Source: an uncultured Porphyromonadaceae bacterium
GTDB lineage: Bacteria; Bacteroidota; Bacteroidia; Bacteroidales; Muribaculaceae
DNA length: 21,357 nucleotides
Reading direction: 5' to 3'
Assembly: GCA_905193485.1 (NCBI GenBank)
Contig: CAJJOX010000014.1
Coordinates: forward strand, 1-21,357
The translations under genes and the position numbers were made by a program. Under the pieces are notes generated by a model. The model was given only the letters and a program-made list of their open reading frames with translations, had not been told where the DNA came from and searched no databases. The stretch's first letter is position 1, and each line of letters starts with the position of its first letter. Positions 7,611 to 13,841 of this stretch are shown here, one piece after another.

Positions 7611-7984
7611 ATTCGTGAACAGCCTAAATCGTGAACAATTTGTTCACGATGGCAGCATCTCTAAACGTAACTTCTTAACCTTCTGTATTTTTCTGTGATT
7701 TACCAACCTGAAAGTGGGGCCGGCATACGCTCCGAAAGGTTCAAAACTTCACTTTTCGGTCATTTTGAGTTGATTTCAGTCGAATTTTAACATCAATTTA
7801 GATTTTTAACTATATGATGTATGATTCAGCCGTTTTTTTAACTCTTTTACGCCGATATCGTAGGAATCAGGAAAGCCGCCATTCGTGAACAAGGCTGCAG
7901 AACGGTGAAATATGATGAAGTTGACTAAAAATAACCGTGAACAGATTTATGAACAACACTGCCTGTTCACGGAGCTGTTCACCG
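7611..7984. repeat. Cluster of GTGAACA heptamers between tRNA-Lys and the integrase (candidate recombinase, excisionase or repressor sites)
   Basis: Seven exact GTGAACA/TGTTCAC heptamers lie in about 370 bases: 7615-7621, 7631-7637, 7641-7647 (reverse), 7885-7891, 7937-7943, 7964-7970 (reverse) and 7976-7982 (reverse), plus a near copy ATGAACA at 7949-7955. Two pairs form larger inverted repeats: a perfect 23-bp palindrome at 7628-7650 (arms ATCGTGAACAA, centre T7639), and CCGTGAACAG (7935-7944) with CTGTTCACGG (7963-7972). ATTCGTGAACA is also a direct repeat at 7611-7621 and 7881-7891. The position just before the integrase suggests arm-type recombination sites or operators. No gene is visible in 7558-8081. 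Confidence 0.7.
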
Positions 7985-8081
7985 AATTTGCCATACAGCA
8001 TTGATTTCCATGTGTGTACCTATTGTGAAATTGGGCGAAAATGATTATATTTATGTAACCATTAAACCACAATTTCAAATT

Positions 8082-9317
8082 ATGTTACATGATTCGTATT
8101 TCACTCTCTCGTTCATCGCAAGGAAGGCGCGTGCCCTCCGCAACGGAGAGTATCCGATTTTTGTCCGCATTACCGTAAGCGGTCAAATCTCGGAAATGAA
8201 CCTCGGACGCAGTGTCGCTCCTGAGAACTGGGATCAGAAGCGCGCCATGTCCAAAGGTCGCTCGCGCCGAGACCTCGAACTTAACAAGTATATCGAGGTT
8301 GTGAAAGCCCGTTTCCTCGAAATCCACAATATGCTTGTGCGCGATGGGAAGATGGTAAATCCGAAAATACTGCGAGACCATTTCCTCGGCACTGTCGAGA
8401 AGCCCAAAATGCTCTGCGATGTGTTCCGTGAAACCAACGAGAAACGCAAGGAGGAACTGGAACGTGGCGACATTGTGAAAGCCACTTATCAGCGTTGGGT
8501 GCGCTGTGCTGATTACCTTGCGGAGTTTTTCAAACTGACGCATAAAATGGATGATATTCCGATAAAGGATGTGACCTCCGGCATAATTGACGACTTCGAG
8601 CATTTTCTGCGCATGAGAAAAGGATGTGCCAACAATGCCGCTGTCCGCTATGTGCGCTGTGTAAAGAATGTGATGCAGTATGCTCTCGCCCACAAGTGGA
8701 TAGACCATGACCCGTTTATAGGCAAGAAATACCAGCGAACCCACACCGAGCGACAATACCTGACTGAAACAGAGCTTAAAGCTGTGATGGAGCTTGATCT
8801 GAGCGACATTCCGCGGCTTGAGGTAGTGCGCGATACCTTTGTGTTCTGCTGTTTTACCGGCTTGGCGTTCTGCGACATCAAATCGCTGCTACGGTCAAAC
8901 ATCACTACTGATGCCGAGGGCAACACATGGATACGCAAAGCCCGTGAGAAAACAGGCGAGATGAGTGTCATTCCTCTTTTGGCCGTTCCTCGCAAGATTG
9001 CAGAAAAATATGATGACAATCCGGTTGTCATCAAGAAAGATGTTGTGCTTCCGGTAATTACCAACCAGAAGATGAATGCTTATCTCAAAGAGATTGCCGA
9101 TCTTGCCCGGATTGAGAAACACCTGACAACACATCTGGCGCGCCATACATTCGCTACTCTTTCGCTGAGTAACCATGTGCCGATTGAAAGCATCTCGAAG
9201 ATGCTCGGTCATTCCGACATACGGACAACTCAGATCTACGCTAAAATGCAGGACAAGACCATATATGAGGATATGGCAACAATGCGCAACAAGTTTGACT
9301 GCGCCATGATGAACTGA
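8082..9317 (+). CDS. Tyrosine recombinase/integrase of the Bacteroidota element family, Arg I replaced by Ala
   Basis: This site-specific integrase of 411 residues would catalyse integration and excision of the element. I chose the ATG at 8082 (MLHDSYFTLSFIARKARALRNGEY) because Bacteroidota integrases start with this arm-binding domain; the frame stays open up to 8001, but those 27 residues look unlike the family. The order is an arm-binding domain (~1-95), a core-binding SAM-like domain (~110-220) and a catalytic domain (~225-400). Catalytic residues seen are K290 (REKTGE), H351 and R354 (HLARHTFATL), H377 (MLGHSDIRTTQ) and the nucleophile Y386 (IYAKM). The first catalytic Arg, expected in the CFTGLRxxD motif, is Ala (A262 in CFTGLAFCDI); IntDOT of CTnDOT likewise lacks Arg I. 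It is encoded pointing away from the tRNA. Confidence 0.93.
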   Translation: MLHDSYFTLSFIARKARALRNGEYPIFVRITVSGQISEMNLGRSVAPENWDQKRAMSKGRSRRDLELNKYIEVVKARFLEIHNMLVRDGKMVNPKILRDHFLGTVEKPKMLCDVFRETNEKRKEELERGDIVKATYQRWVRCADYLAEFFKLTHKMDDIPIKDVTSGIIDDFEHFLRMRKGCANNAAVRYVRCVKNVMQYALAHKWIDHDPFIGKKYQRTHTERQYLTETELKAVMELDLSDIPRLEVVRDTFVFCCFTGLAFCDIKSLLRSNITTDAEGNTWIRKAREKTGEMSVIPLLAVPRKIAEKYDDNPVVIKKDVVLPVITNQKMNAYLKEIADLARIEKHLTTHLARHTFATLSLSNHVPIESISKMLGHSDIRTTQIYAKMQDKTIYEDMATMRNKFDCAMMN

Positions 9318-9337
9318 CAGCGGGCAGTGAGAAAGAA

Positions 9338-9378
9338 AAATAACGGCAACCGGGCTTTGAGCTTGGCTGCCGTTATTT
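9338..9378. terminator. Bidirectional terminator between integrase and HTH genes
   Basis: AAATAACGGCA (9338-9348) pairs perfectly with TGCCGTTATTT (9368-9378). It sits between two converging genes (integrase stop 9317, HTH stop 9381), and A- and T-rich flanks could serve both strands. Confidence 0.75.
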
Positions 9379-9380
9379 CT

Positions 9381-9674
9381 TCAGTCGAATTTGGGTCGGT
9401 AGTTGGATTGCAGGAAGATTTCTATATCTTCCTCGGCATAGAGTATTTTGCCGTCAAGCCGGTAATATGGAAGCAGCCCCCTGTCGCGGTAATCCTGCGT
9501 GGTGCGTCGGCTTACTCCGAGCAGCTCAGACAGCATGGCGTCGGTAATGAACCGCTTGCCGTGGAGCAACGGGTGGTATTCTTCCCGAAGCCGGTGGCAC
9601 ATTGTGGTGATGTCGTCGGCCTGTGCGGTCAGCCGCATTATGCGCGGGTCTGTGGCGGTTATTGTTTCTTTCAT
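9381..9674 (-). CDS. Helix-turn-helix protein (excisionase/MerR-like)
   Basis: This 97-residue protein has a winged HTH of the excisionase/MerR-like type in its C-terminal half: FITDAMLSELLGVSRRTTQDY (about 42-62) followed by the wing-like segment GLLPYYRLDGKILYAEEDIEIFL. Such small HTH proteins are standard in Bacteroidota integrative elements and may act as excisionases or regulators of excision and transfer genes. It is the second gene of a minus-strand pair: its ATG overlaps the stop of the upstream gene by four bases (ATGA, 9671-9674), suggesting coupled translation. The specific role is not readable from sequence. Confidence 0.85.
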   Translation of the reverse strand: MKETITATDPRIMRLTAQADDITTMCHRLREEYHPLLHGKRFITDAMLSELLGVSRRTTQDYRDRGLLPYYRLDGKILYAEEDIEIFLQSNYRPKFD

Positions 9675-9955
9675 TGCCCCGCTCCTTTCTCCCTCACGAT
9701 AAGCCGGGCGATGTCGCTGCCCTTGAACTGTGAAAGTCTGCCGATATGGGAGAACCCGATTTTACCGCGCTCTTTCAGTGCGCGTAGCTTCCTTTCGGAT
9801 ATGTGGAGATAGTCGCAGGTCTGTTTGGTATTGAGCCAGTCCGACAATTTCTTGTCACGCAGCTCGTCATACAACGCCTTGACTGTCTTGTGGAGAAAAT
9901 CGACACGTTCAATCAGTGCGTCGAATACTTCTCGCTCAACTTCAATTGAGTCCAT
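9671..9955 (-). CDS. Helix-turn-helix protein (HTH_17-like)
   Basis: This 94-residue protein opens with a charged helix (about 1-36, RVDFLHKTVKALYDELRDKK) and then a winged HTH (WLNTKQTCDYLHISERKLRAL, about 40-60; wing GKIGFSHIGRLSQFKGSDIARLI). It is the first gene of the two-gene HTH unit and overlaps the next by four bases. The start codon is preceded at 5 bases by CCACTTAACCCACA (minus strand, 9961-9974), a motif also found at the same distance before the mobC-like gene. It probably binds DNA in the element; regulation of excision or transfer is inferred from context. Confidence 0.85.
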   Translation of the reverse strand: MDSIEVEREVFDALIERVDFLHKTVKALYDELRDKKLSDWLNTKQTCDYLHISERKLRALKERGKIGFSHIGRLSQFKGSDIARLIVREKGAGQ

Positions 9956-9960
9956 AAATT

Positions 9961-9974
9961 TGTGGGTTAAGTGG
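9961..9974 (-). promoter_or_regulatory. Element leader motif CCACTTAAYCCAMA, copy 1
   Basis: CCACTTAACCCACA on the minus strand, 5 bases before the HTH start codon at 9955. Related copies precede the mobC-like gene (11873-11886, also 5 bases away) and a short plus-strand frame (12782-12795). The function is unknown; it could be an operator or a translation-initiation element. Confidence 0.5.
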
Positions 9975-10006
9975 ATTATATAGTGGTGGTTTGTGGGATA
10001 AGGTTT

Positions 10007-10038
10007 GAAAAAGTCGGCGGGTATCCCTCCCGCCGACT
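10007..10038 (-). terminator. Terminator of the mobilization operon
   Basis: AGTCGGCGGG (10012-10021) and CCCGCCGACT (10029-10038) form a perfect 10-bp stem with a 7-base loop. Read on the minus strand, a TTTTT run follows (complement of 10007-10011), giving a classical rho-independent terminator about 100 bases after the relaxase stop. It is nested in a wider inverted repeat: TAGTGGTG (9981-9988) with CACCACTA (10039-10046), extended by GTGGATT (9971-9977) with AATCCAC (10047-10053). Confidence 0.85.
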
Positions 10039-10083
10039 CACCACTAAATCCACAATCAAAAATTTATGACTGCGATTCAGTGG

Positions 10084-10091
10084 CAAAGTTA
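10084..10091 (-). promoter_or_regulatory. Possible -7 promoter box for the HTH gene pair
   Basis: On the minus strand this reads TAACTTTG, matching TAnnTTTG, between the relaxase stop and the HTH genes. No convincing -33 element is seen. A transcript from here would have to pass the hairpin at 10012-10038 before reaching the HTH genes. Confidence 0.45.
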
Positions 10092-10134
10092 GCGATTTAT
10101 TTCTGTATTTCCATGCTATTGCGCGGAAAATCAG

Positions 10135-11463
10135 TCAAAACCGATGGCGTGGCCCTTTCTTTTTCTTTCGCTGCATACGCCGACGGAACTCTTCCTCGTC
10201 GGGGTTAAACGACTGCCCCTGCTGGAACAGGTCAAGCCTCGGAATTGGCAGGTCGTAATCACCGGAATTGGAAACGGATTGGGTAACGGTGGATTGTTGT
10301 TGCCCTGATGTGGATTGTGACTGTTGATTATCTTCAGGCTCTTGCGTAGTGTCGGAATGGCTATCCTCATATGTCTGCTCTATCGGTGGAACAACAATAG
10401 GCGCAACAATATCAGGAGAATTTATAGGTGCGTTTGCCGGATTATTAAACCGCTCGTTAATGGCGTTTGCAGAAAACTCCTTGCCTAACCGGGAACCATT
10501 CAATACTGTCATAGTGCTGTGGTCAATGAAAGTTACACCATATATGCGCCCTTCCTCAGTATAACGGAGAACCACATCAATGTTATGCTCTTTCAGCTTG
10601 GCGATGAAGTCCGATTTGTCGGCGGCAACAGTAAACACATCGGCAACCCTACGCTTAGTTGTTGCAACATCAATCTTTTCCTTCGAGCGTTCAAACCTGC
10701 CGTCAATAGCAGTGCGACTCGCGAACTTGCCGAGGCGTGAAGCCTTGAAAGGCGTTGCGATGGTCTTGCCGCTGTCATCAGTGGCGAAATACACAAGACC
10801 GTGATACTCGCGCCCGTTCACTTTGCCGTCGGTAGGCTCACACCTTACATTATATAGTGAGAGAATGGCGTTATATTCCCCGATGGTCTGGAATTTATAA
10901 CGCATACCGACCATTTTGACGGTGTTGGCAACCTGACGCTTCAAATCTCCGGCTGGGTCAATCCTGCGTATGGGCATATCGGGCGAGATTTTTTCTCGTT
11001 GCGCCTTGTGGAGATTGTATTTTTCCTCCAGTTCGGTGGTGATTTTCTTGCTGCGGCGGAATAGAAAGTCCTGATTGAGCCTTTTGCCCTGCTCATTGAC
11101 ATTGACGGTCACAATATGGATATGGTGCCGGTCAATATCCATGTGCTTATAAATTATGTAGGGCTGTTCACCGAAGCCGAGTTTGTCCAGATACTCGCGA
11201 GCGAGGATTTCATACTGCTGCTCCGTCAATTTATCATCGGGGTGCGGATTCAGGGAGATGTGAAGCACAGGCTTCTTTGTCCTGCCCATTTTCGGCATGA
11301 ACAGGTTGAAATTCTCCACCATGCGGGCGATGTCAATATGCCCGTCTGCCGGAAGAATGATTTTGTTCGCTCCAAGCACACGACCCTCGTCACGGTTCAT
11401 CTTCATGCCATTGTAAGACAACGCCCCGTAAAGCGACGAGCCTATCGAGATTTTAGCGACCAT
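10135..11463 (-). CDS. Relaxase/mobilization nuclease
   Basis: The relaxase nicks the element's oriT and carries the strand into the recipient. The N-terminal ~200 residues are a relaxase domain of the Bacteroidota mobilization type. GSSLYGALSYN holds the candidate nucleophile tyrosines Y12 and Y17, H68 lies in LHISLNPHP, and the metal-binding histidine motif is KHMDIDRHHIHIV with H107, H114 and H116. The C-terminal ~100 residues are Gln/Ser/Pro-rich and end in a basic MQRKKKKGPRHRF tail. At 442 residues it seems full length. Its start lies 22 bases inside the 3' end of the upstream mobC-like gene, so the two are co-transcribed and probably translationally coupled. No type IV secretion genes are visible, so the element may depend on a helper, or these genes may lie beyond the window. 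Confidence 0.93.
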   Translation of the reverse strand: MVAKISIGSSLYGALSYNGMKMNRDEGRVLGANKIILPADGHIDIARMVENFNLFMPKMGRTKKPVLHISLNPHPDDKLTEQQYEILAREYLDKLGFGEQPYIIYKHMDIDRHHIHIVTVNVNEQGKRLNQDFLFRRSKKITTELEEKYNLHKAQREKISPDMPIRRIDPAGDLKRQVANTVKMVGMRYKFQTIGEYNAILSLYNVRCEPTDGKVNGREYHGLVYFATDDSGKTIATPFKASRLGKFASRTAIDGRFERSKEKIDVATTKRRVADVFTVAADKSDFIAKLKEHNIDVVLRYTEEGRIYGVTFIDHSTMTVLNGSRLGKEFSANAINERFNNPANAPINSPDIVAPIVVPPIEQTYEDSHSDTTQEPEDNQQSQSTSGQQQSTVTQSVSNSGDYDLPIPRLDLFQQGQSFNPDEEEFRRRMQRKKKKGPRHRF

Positions 11464-11867
11464 TGCTGCTCGAATTTTTCCGACAACGACATTACCTGCG
11501 ACATGACACCTATCATCTCAATGGTGGCTTTCTCCAACTTGTAGAGATGTGTCATCGCTTTTTTCTCGGTGAAATTCTCCCTGAGGGTTCTGACTGTGAG
11601 GTCGTAATTTACCCCGATTGTGCGGTATTGGGCGAAAAACTCCGAAAGCTTTGCGCAGTAAACCGCAAGCGACTTATCGGCGACAAGCACCTTGAATGGC
11701 TTGCCAAAGATGAGCTGCTTGATGAATGTGGCCTTTACGGTAGCGTCGGCTTTATCCATCATACGGGAAAGCTCGTCCCATTCGAGGTCGTCAAAGCTGA
11801 CTTTGACATGGTGGCTGCACTTGTTGGCAACCGGCGGTCGTCCGCCTTTACAGAATTGATTTGTCAT
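11442..11867 (-). CDS. MobC-like relaxosome accessory protein
   Basis: This 141-residue protein begins MTNQFCKGGRPPVANKCSHHVKVSF, the usual form of Bacteroidota mobilization accessory proteins that bind oriT and help the relaxase. The start at 11867 is preferred to longer in-frame starts up to 11960 because the upstream residues look non-coding and the leader motif CCACTTAATCCACA lies 5 bases before this ATG. The N-terminal part resembles a ribbon-helix-helix DNA-binding region (FDDLEWDELSRMMDKADATVKATFIKQLIF); the rest is helical. It overlaps the relaxase by 22 bases. Confidence 0.85.
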   Translation of the reverse strand: MTNQFCKGGRPPVANKCSHHVKVSFDDLEWDELSRMMDKADATVKATFIKQLIFGKPFKVLVADKSLAVYCAKLSEFFAQYRTIGVNYDLTVRTLRENFTEKKAMTHLYKLEKATIEMIGVMSQVMSLSEKFEQQWSLKSR

Positions 11868-11872
11868 AAAAA

Positions 11873-11886
11873 TGTGGATTAAGTGG
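11873..11886 (-). promoter_or_regulatory. Element leader motif CCACTTAAYCCAMA, copy 2
   Basis: CCACTTAATCCACA on the minus strand, 5 bases before the mobC-like start codon. It differs in one base from the copy before the first HTH gene and has identical spacing. Confidence 0.5.
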
Positions 11887-11942
11887 TGGTGCATCGCGGA
11901 GCCTCTGCCAACCGCAGGTTTAGAATTGGGATGTCCGACTTT

Positions 11943-12043
11943 GGAGGACAGCCTCCACATAGCAAGGTTGTTTCGTGGGAACCGGAGTTACCCGAAACCT
12001 TTTGGGAAACCCAAAAGACACCTTGCTATGTACCAACGTACAT
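11943..12043 (-). other. Three-way-junction inverted-repeat structure upstream of the mob operon (oriT or leader RNA candidate)
   Basis: A perfect 12-bp outer stem, ACATAGCAAGGT (11957-11968) with ACCTTGCTATGT (12020-12031), encloses two hairpins. The first is GTTTCGTGGG/CCCGAAAC (11970-11998), and the second is CTTTTGGG/CCCAAAAG with an AAA loop (11999-12017). A further hairpin GGAGG-ACAG-CCTCC (11943-11956) abuts one side. A palindrome ATGTAC-CAAC-GTACAT (12028-12043) overlaps the other side, so it and the outer stem would compete. It lies ~75-175 bases before the mobC-like start, where oriT is often found, and would be in the mob operon's 5' leader if transcribed. No nic site can be assigned. 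Confidence 0.6.
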
Positions 12044-12454
12044 CCTGACTATTATGAAATAAGGAGTTATGCCCGTCATGACAGCCCGGTTTGCCATTAA
12101 AGGTGTACGATAACCGTACTTTCACGCCTTATTCCATGCCTGCGGAGGGTGTTCAGTCCCTCGGTGCTTATATAAAGTTACGGAAATTTCTCGGCAATTA
12201 CAAACGACGAGAAAAAATATGAGCGAAAATCCGATGCTTTATGCCGGATTTTGAGAGCCTATGACTGGCGATAAGAAAAAACTTTGCCCCGGGAATGTTA
12301 AAAATTCAGCCCGATTTTCGGGAAATCCGGGGAAAAATGGGAAAAAACGTGGACATAGCCGGACATACTTGGACAAGATGGGATTAGCTGTAAAAATTAC
12401 CATGAAACTTTTTGAAAAATATTTTGTATCTTTATATAGAGATTGACGGATACT
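12044..12454. other. Non-coding stretch between the mob operon and DUF3408 gene, first part
   Basis: I see no convincing gene. It contains the short hairpin GTACG-ATAAC-CGTAC (12105-12119). A -7-like box TATCTTTA (12427-12434) lies near its right end, with TTTG at 12411-12414, closer than the usual -33 spacing. A 61-codon frame at 12261-12446 has a low-complexity Lys/Gly-rich product and overlaps this promoter-like region, so I do not call it. Confidence 0.35.
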
Positions 12455-12595
12455 ATGGCCTTCAAGAAGTTCAACTTACCGATACTATTAAGGAACTATC
12501 CAACGAACCGCAGTAGTGTTCATAAATCTTACCGGAGTACATTGGAAACTTTGATGGATAGATTTTATATAGGATCGTACTATATCCTATTGTAG
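12455..12595 (+). CDS. Possible small ORF of 46 residues, unrecognised
   Basis: An ATG at 12455 opens a 46-codon frame (beginning MAFKKFNLPILLRNY, ending DRFYIGSYYILL) that stops at TAG 12593-12595. It lies 20 bases after the promoter-like TATCTTTA. The product is basic and aromatic, and I recognise no family. Its main support is the position after a promoter-like box in an otherwise empty 1.1-kb stretch; it could be chance. Confidence 0.25.
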   Translation: MAFKKFNLPILLRNYPTNRSSVHKSYRSTLETLMDRFYIGSYYILL

Positions 12596-13035
12596 AGTTC
12601 AATCCTTAGTATTCATAATAGAACTGCTGACACTACGATATTTGTATTATCCTTAATTATCATCTATCCAAAGGAATAACCAAAGTATAAAGGGAATATT
12701 ATACTATCTATCTATTTATAGTAGCTTCAAGGCTTCAAGGCCGAAGGGCTAAAGGACTATTGGTAGGAAGATAGAAAACTACCACTTAATCCAAAAACAA
12801 TTAAAGAATTATGACACAGACACGACGACATCCTACCCCGGCTTGAGCAGCCGATGCCCTCCCGACAGCGGAGGAAGGTCGCCAATGGGCGACGGAGAAG
12901 GCTGTACCCCCATACCAGGCATAGACGATGCCAGCAATGCGTCCTGCCGATAGAAGCCCGGTCTATCCGTGTCAGAAGATACGCTGACGGCCACCGCCAT
13001 GCCCTTACCAAACATCAACCCTTAAACAATGCACT
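12596..13035. other. Non-coding stretch before the DUF3408 gene, with a third leader-motif copy
   Basis: The left part (12596-12780) is AT-rich with short dyads such as TACTAT/ATAGTA near 12703-12723. CCACTTAATCCAAA at 12782-12795 is a third copy of the element leader motif, 15 bases before an ATG at 12811 that opens only an 11-codon frame (MTQTRRHPTPA). From 12840 the DNA becomes GC-rich and holds the small hairpin GTCGCC-AATG-GGCGAC. This looks like the start of a gene (for instance an element partition or transfer gene) whose body is missing, but that is inference. Confidence 0.4.
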
Positions 13036-13470
13036 ATGGCCAAAGTATATGAGTCAGATATCGACCCGGATGAATTCATCCGCTCGTTCCGTGATGATCC
13101 GTCCGGAATATCTTCAATGAAAAAGAAATCCACAGAGGAAAAAACATCTGAAAATCCGCAGTCGGAGGTCAAGGCACAACCGACTGAAAGGAAAACAGAA
13201 CCGCCAAAGCCCGCTCCTGCAAACAAGACCACATCGGTTACCTCGGTTAATGCCGAAAGCGAGTATCGGCAGAAATATATAGCAAACACAGCATATCTGC
13301 GTCCGAAACTGCGTTTTCTGATGGTCGAAATCAATCCTGACTTCATTCAGAAAATCAAACGTATCATCTCCTATGAGAATGATTCGCCGTGTTCAATCAA
13401 ATCGTTTGTCAACAACGTGCTGGCAGAACACTTCGAGCGATACGAGGCAATAATCAAGAAAAGGCTTTGA
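13036..13470 (+). CDS. DUF3408 conjugative-element protein
   Basis: This 144-residue protein opens with MAKVYESDIDPDEFIRSFRDDP and has a low-complexity Lys/Pro/Glu linker (about 30-75). Its conserved C-terminal domain, YRQKYIANTAYLRPKLRF to IKSFVNNVLAEHFERYE, is the DUF3408 pattern of Bacteroidota conjugative transposons, with a ribbon-helix-helix-like look. Genes of this family sit near the start of the transfer region beside partition-like genes; their function is not well established. The stop TGA (13468-13470) overlaps a possible TTG start of the following short frame. Confidence 0.8.
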   Translation: MAKVYESDIDPDEFIRSFRDDPSGISSMKKKSTEEKTSENPQSEVKAQPTERKTEPPKPAPANKTTSVTSVNAESEYRQKYIANTAYLRPKLRFLMVEINPDFIQKIKRIISYENDSPCSIKSFVNNVLAEHFERYEAIIKKRL

Positions 13471-13712
13471 AAGCCCTCAAATCCGAACTTGCCGCCCTCG
13501 ACCGCAAAATCGCTGCTGAACTGGCACCAAAAAAGGAAGAACAGGACGGCGTTGAGAATAAACCGGCTTCCACCGTTGAGGTCAATGCCACTGTGGTGGA
13601 CGCTCCTTCAACATCTGACGACCAGAAAAAGACGATGGTAGCAGAACCATTGCAGCCATATGTAAACAAGTGTGATTCGTCCTTTTCGTTTGGGCATAGT
13701 CGAGGAATATAA
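13467..13712 (+). CDS. Short frame after DUF3408 (tail gene, copy 1), start uncertain
   Basis: This frame encodes LAALDRKIAAELAPKKEEQDG through VAEPLQPYVNK to SFSFGHSRGI and is about 81 residues if it starts at TTG 13467, which overlaps the DUF3408 stop (TTGA). An ATG at 13389 inside the DUF3408 gene is the next option. A diverged copy ends at 21340 and shares LAALDR, EEQDGVENK and VAEPLQPY-N, so the reading frame has been kept under selection at the protein level. I do not recognise a family. It could be a coupled small gene or the displaced C-terminal part of a longer DUF3408 protein; no classical slippery heptamer is seen. Confidence 0.55.
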   Translation: MKALKSELAALDRKIAAELAPKKEEQDGVENKPASTVEVNATVVDAPSTSDDQKKTMVAEPLQPYVNKCDSSFSFGHSRGI

Positions 13713-13716
13713 TAAC

Positions 13717-13746
13717 GACAGGTAGATATGAATTTATCTGCCTGTC
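13717..13746 (+). terminator. Hairpin after tail gene copy 1
   Basis: GACAGGTAGATA (13717-13728) pairs with TATCTGCCTGTC (13735-13746), a 12-bp stem with one T-G wobble and a 6-base loop. No strong T-run follows, so it is a possible terminator or the boundary of the cargo. Confidence 0.5.
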
Positions 13747-13841
13747 ATATTTGTAGCTAATTGGAGCAACGATGCGGCAATATAGACATTTACTGCCATA
13801 CCAAATTTAGCGAACTTTGCACAAAAAAATACAACACAAAA

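Noticed and set aside
8085..8756. Minus-strand frame of 223 codons
   Set aside because: It is entirely antisense to the integrase, with no recognisable motifs.
9327..9812. Plus-strand frame of 161 codons opposite the HTH genes
   Set aside because: The two HTH frames on the minus strand have clear domains and an ATGA overlap; this frame has none.
11116..11882. Plus-strand frames opposite the relaxase and mobC-like genes
   Set aside because: They are antisense shadows; the relaxase histidine motif and the MobC-like N-terminus support the minus strand.
12261..12446. Plus-strand frame of 61 codons
   Set aside because: Lys/Gly-rich low-complexity product overlapping a promoter-like region, with no recognisable family.
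12757..13120. Frames of 60-90 codons on both strands in the GC-rich stretch before DUF3408
   Set aside because: Arg/Cys-rich products with no domain; they fit random frames in GC-rich DNA.
13455..13470. Programmed -1 frameshift between DUF3408 and the tail frame
   Set aside because: The frame relation is -1, but the AAGAAAAGG context is not a classical X XXY YYZ slippery site in register, and copy 2 lacks it.
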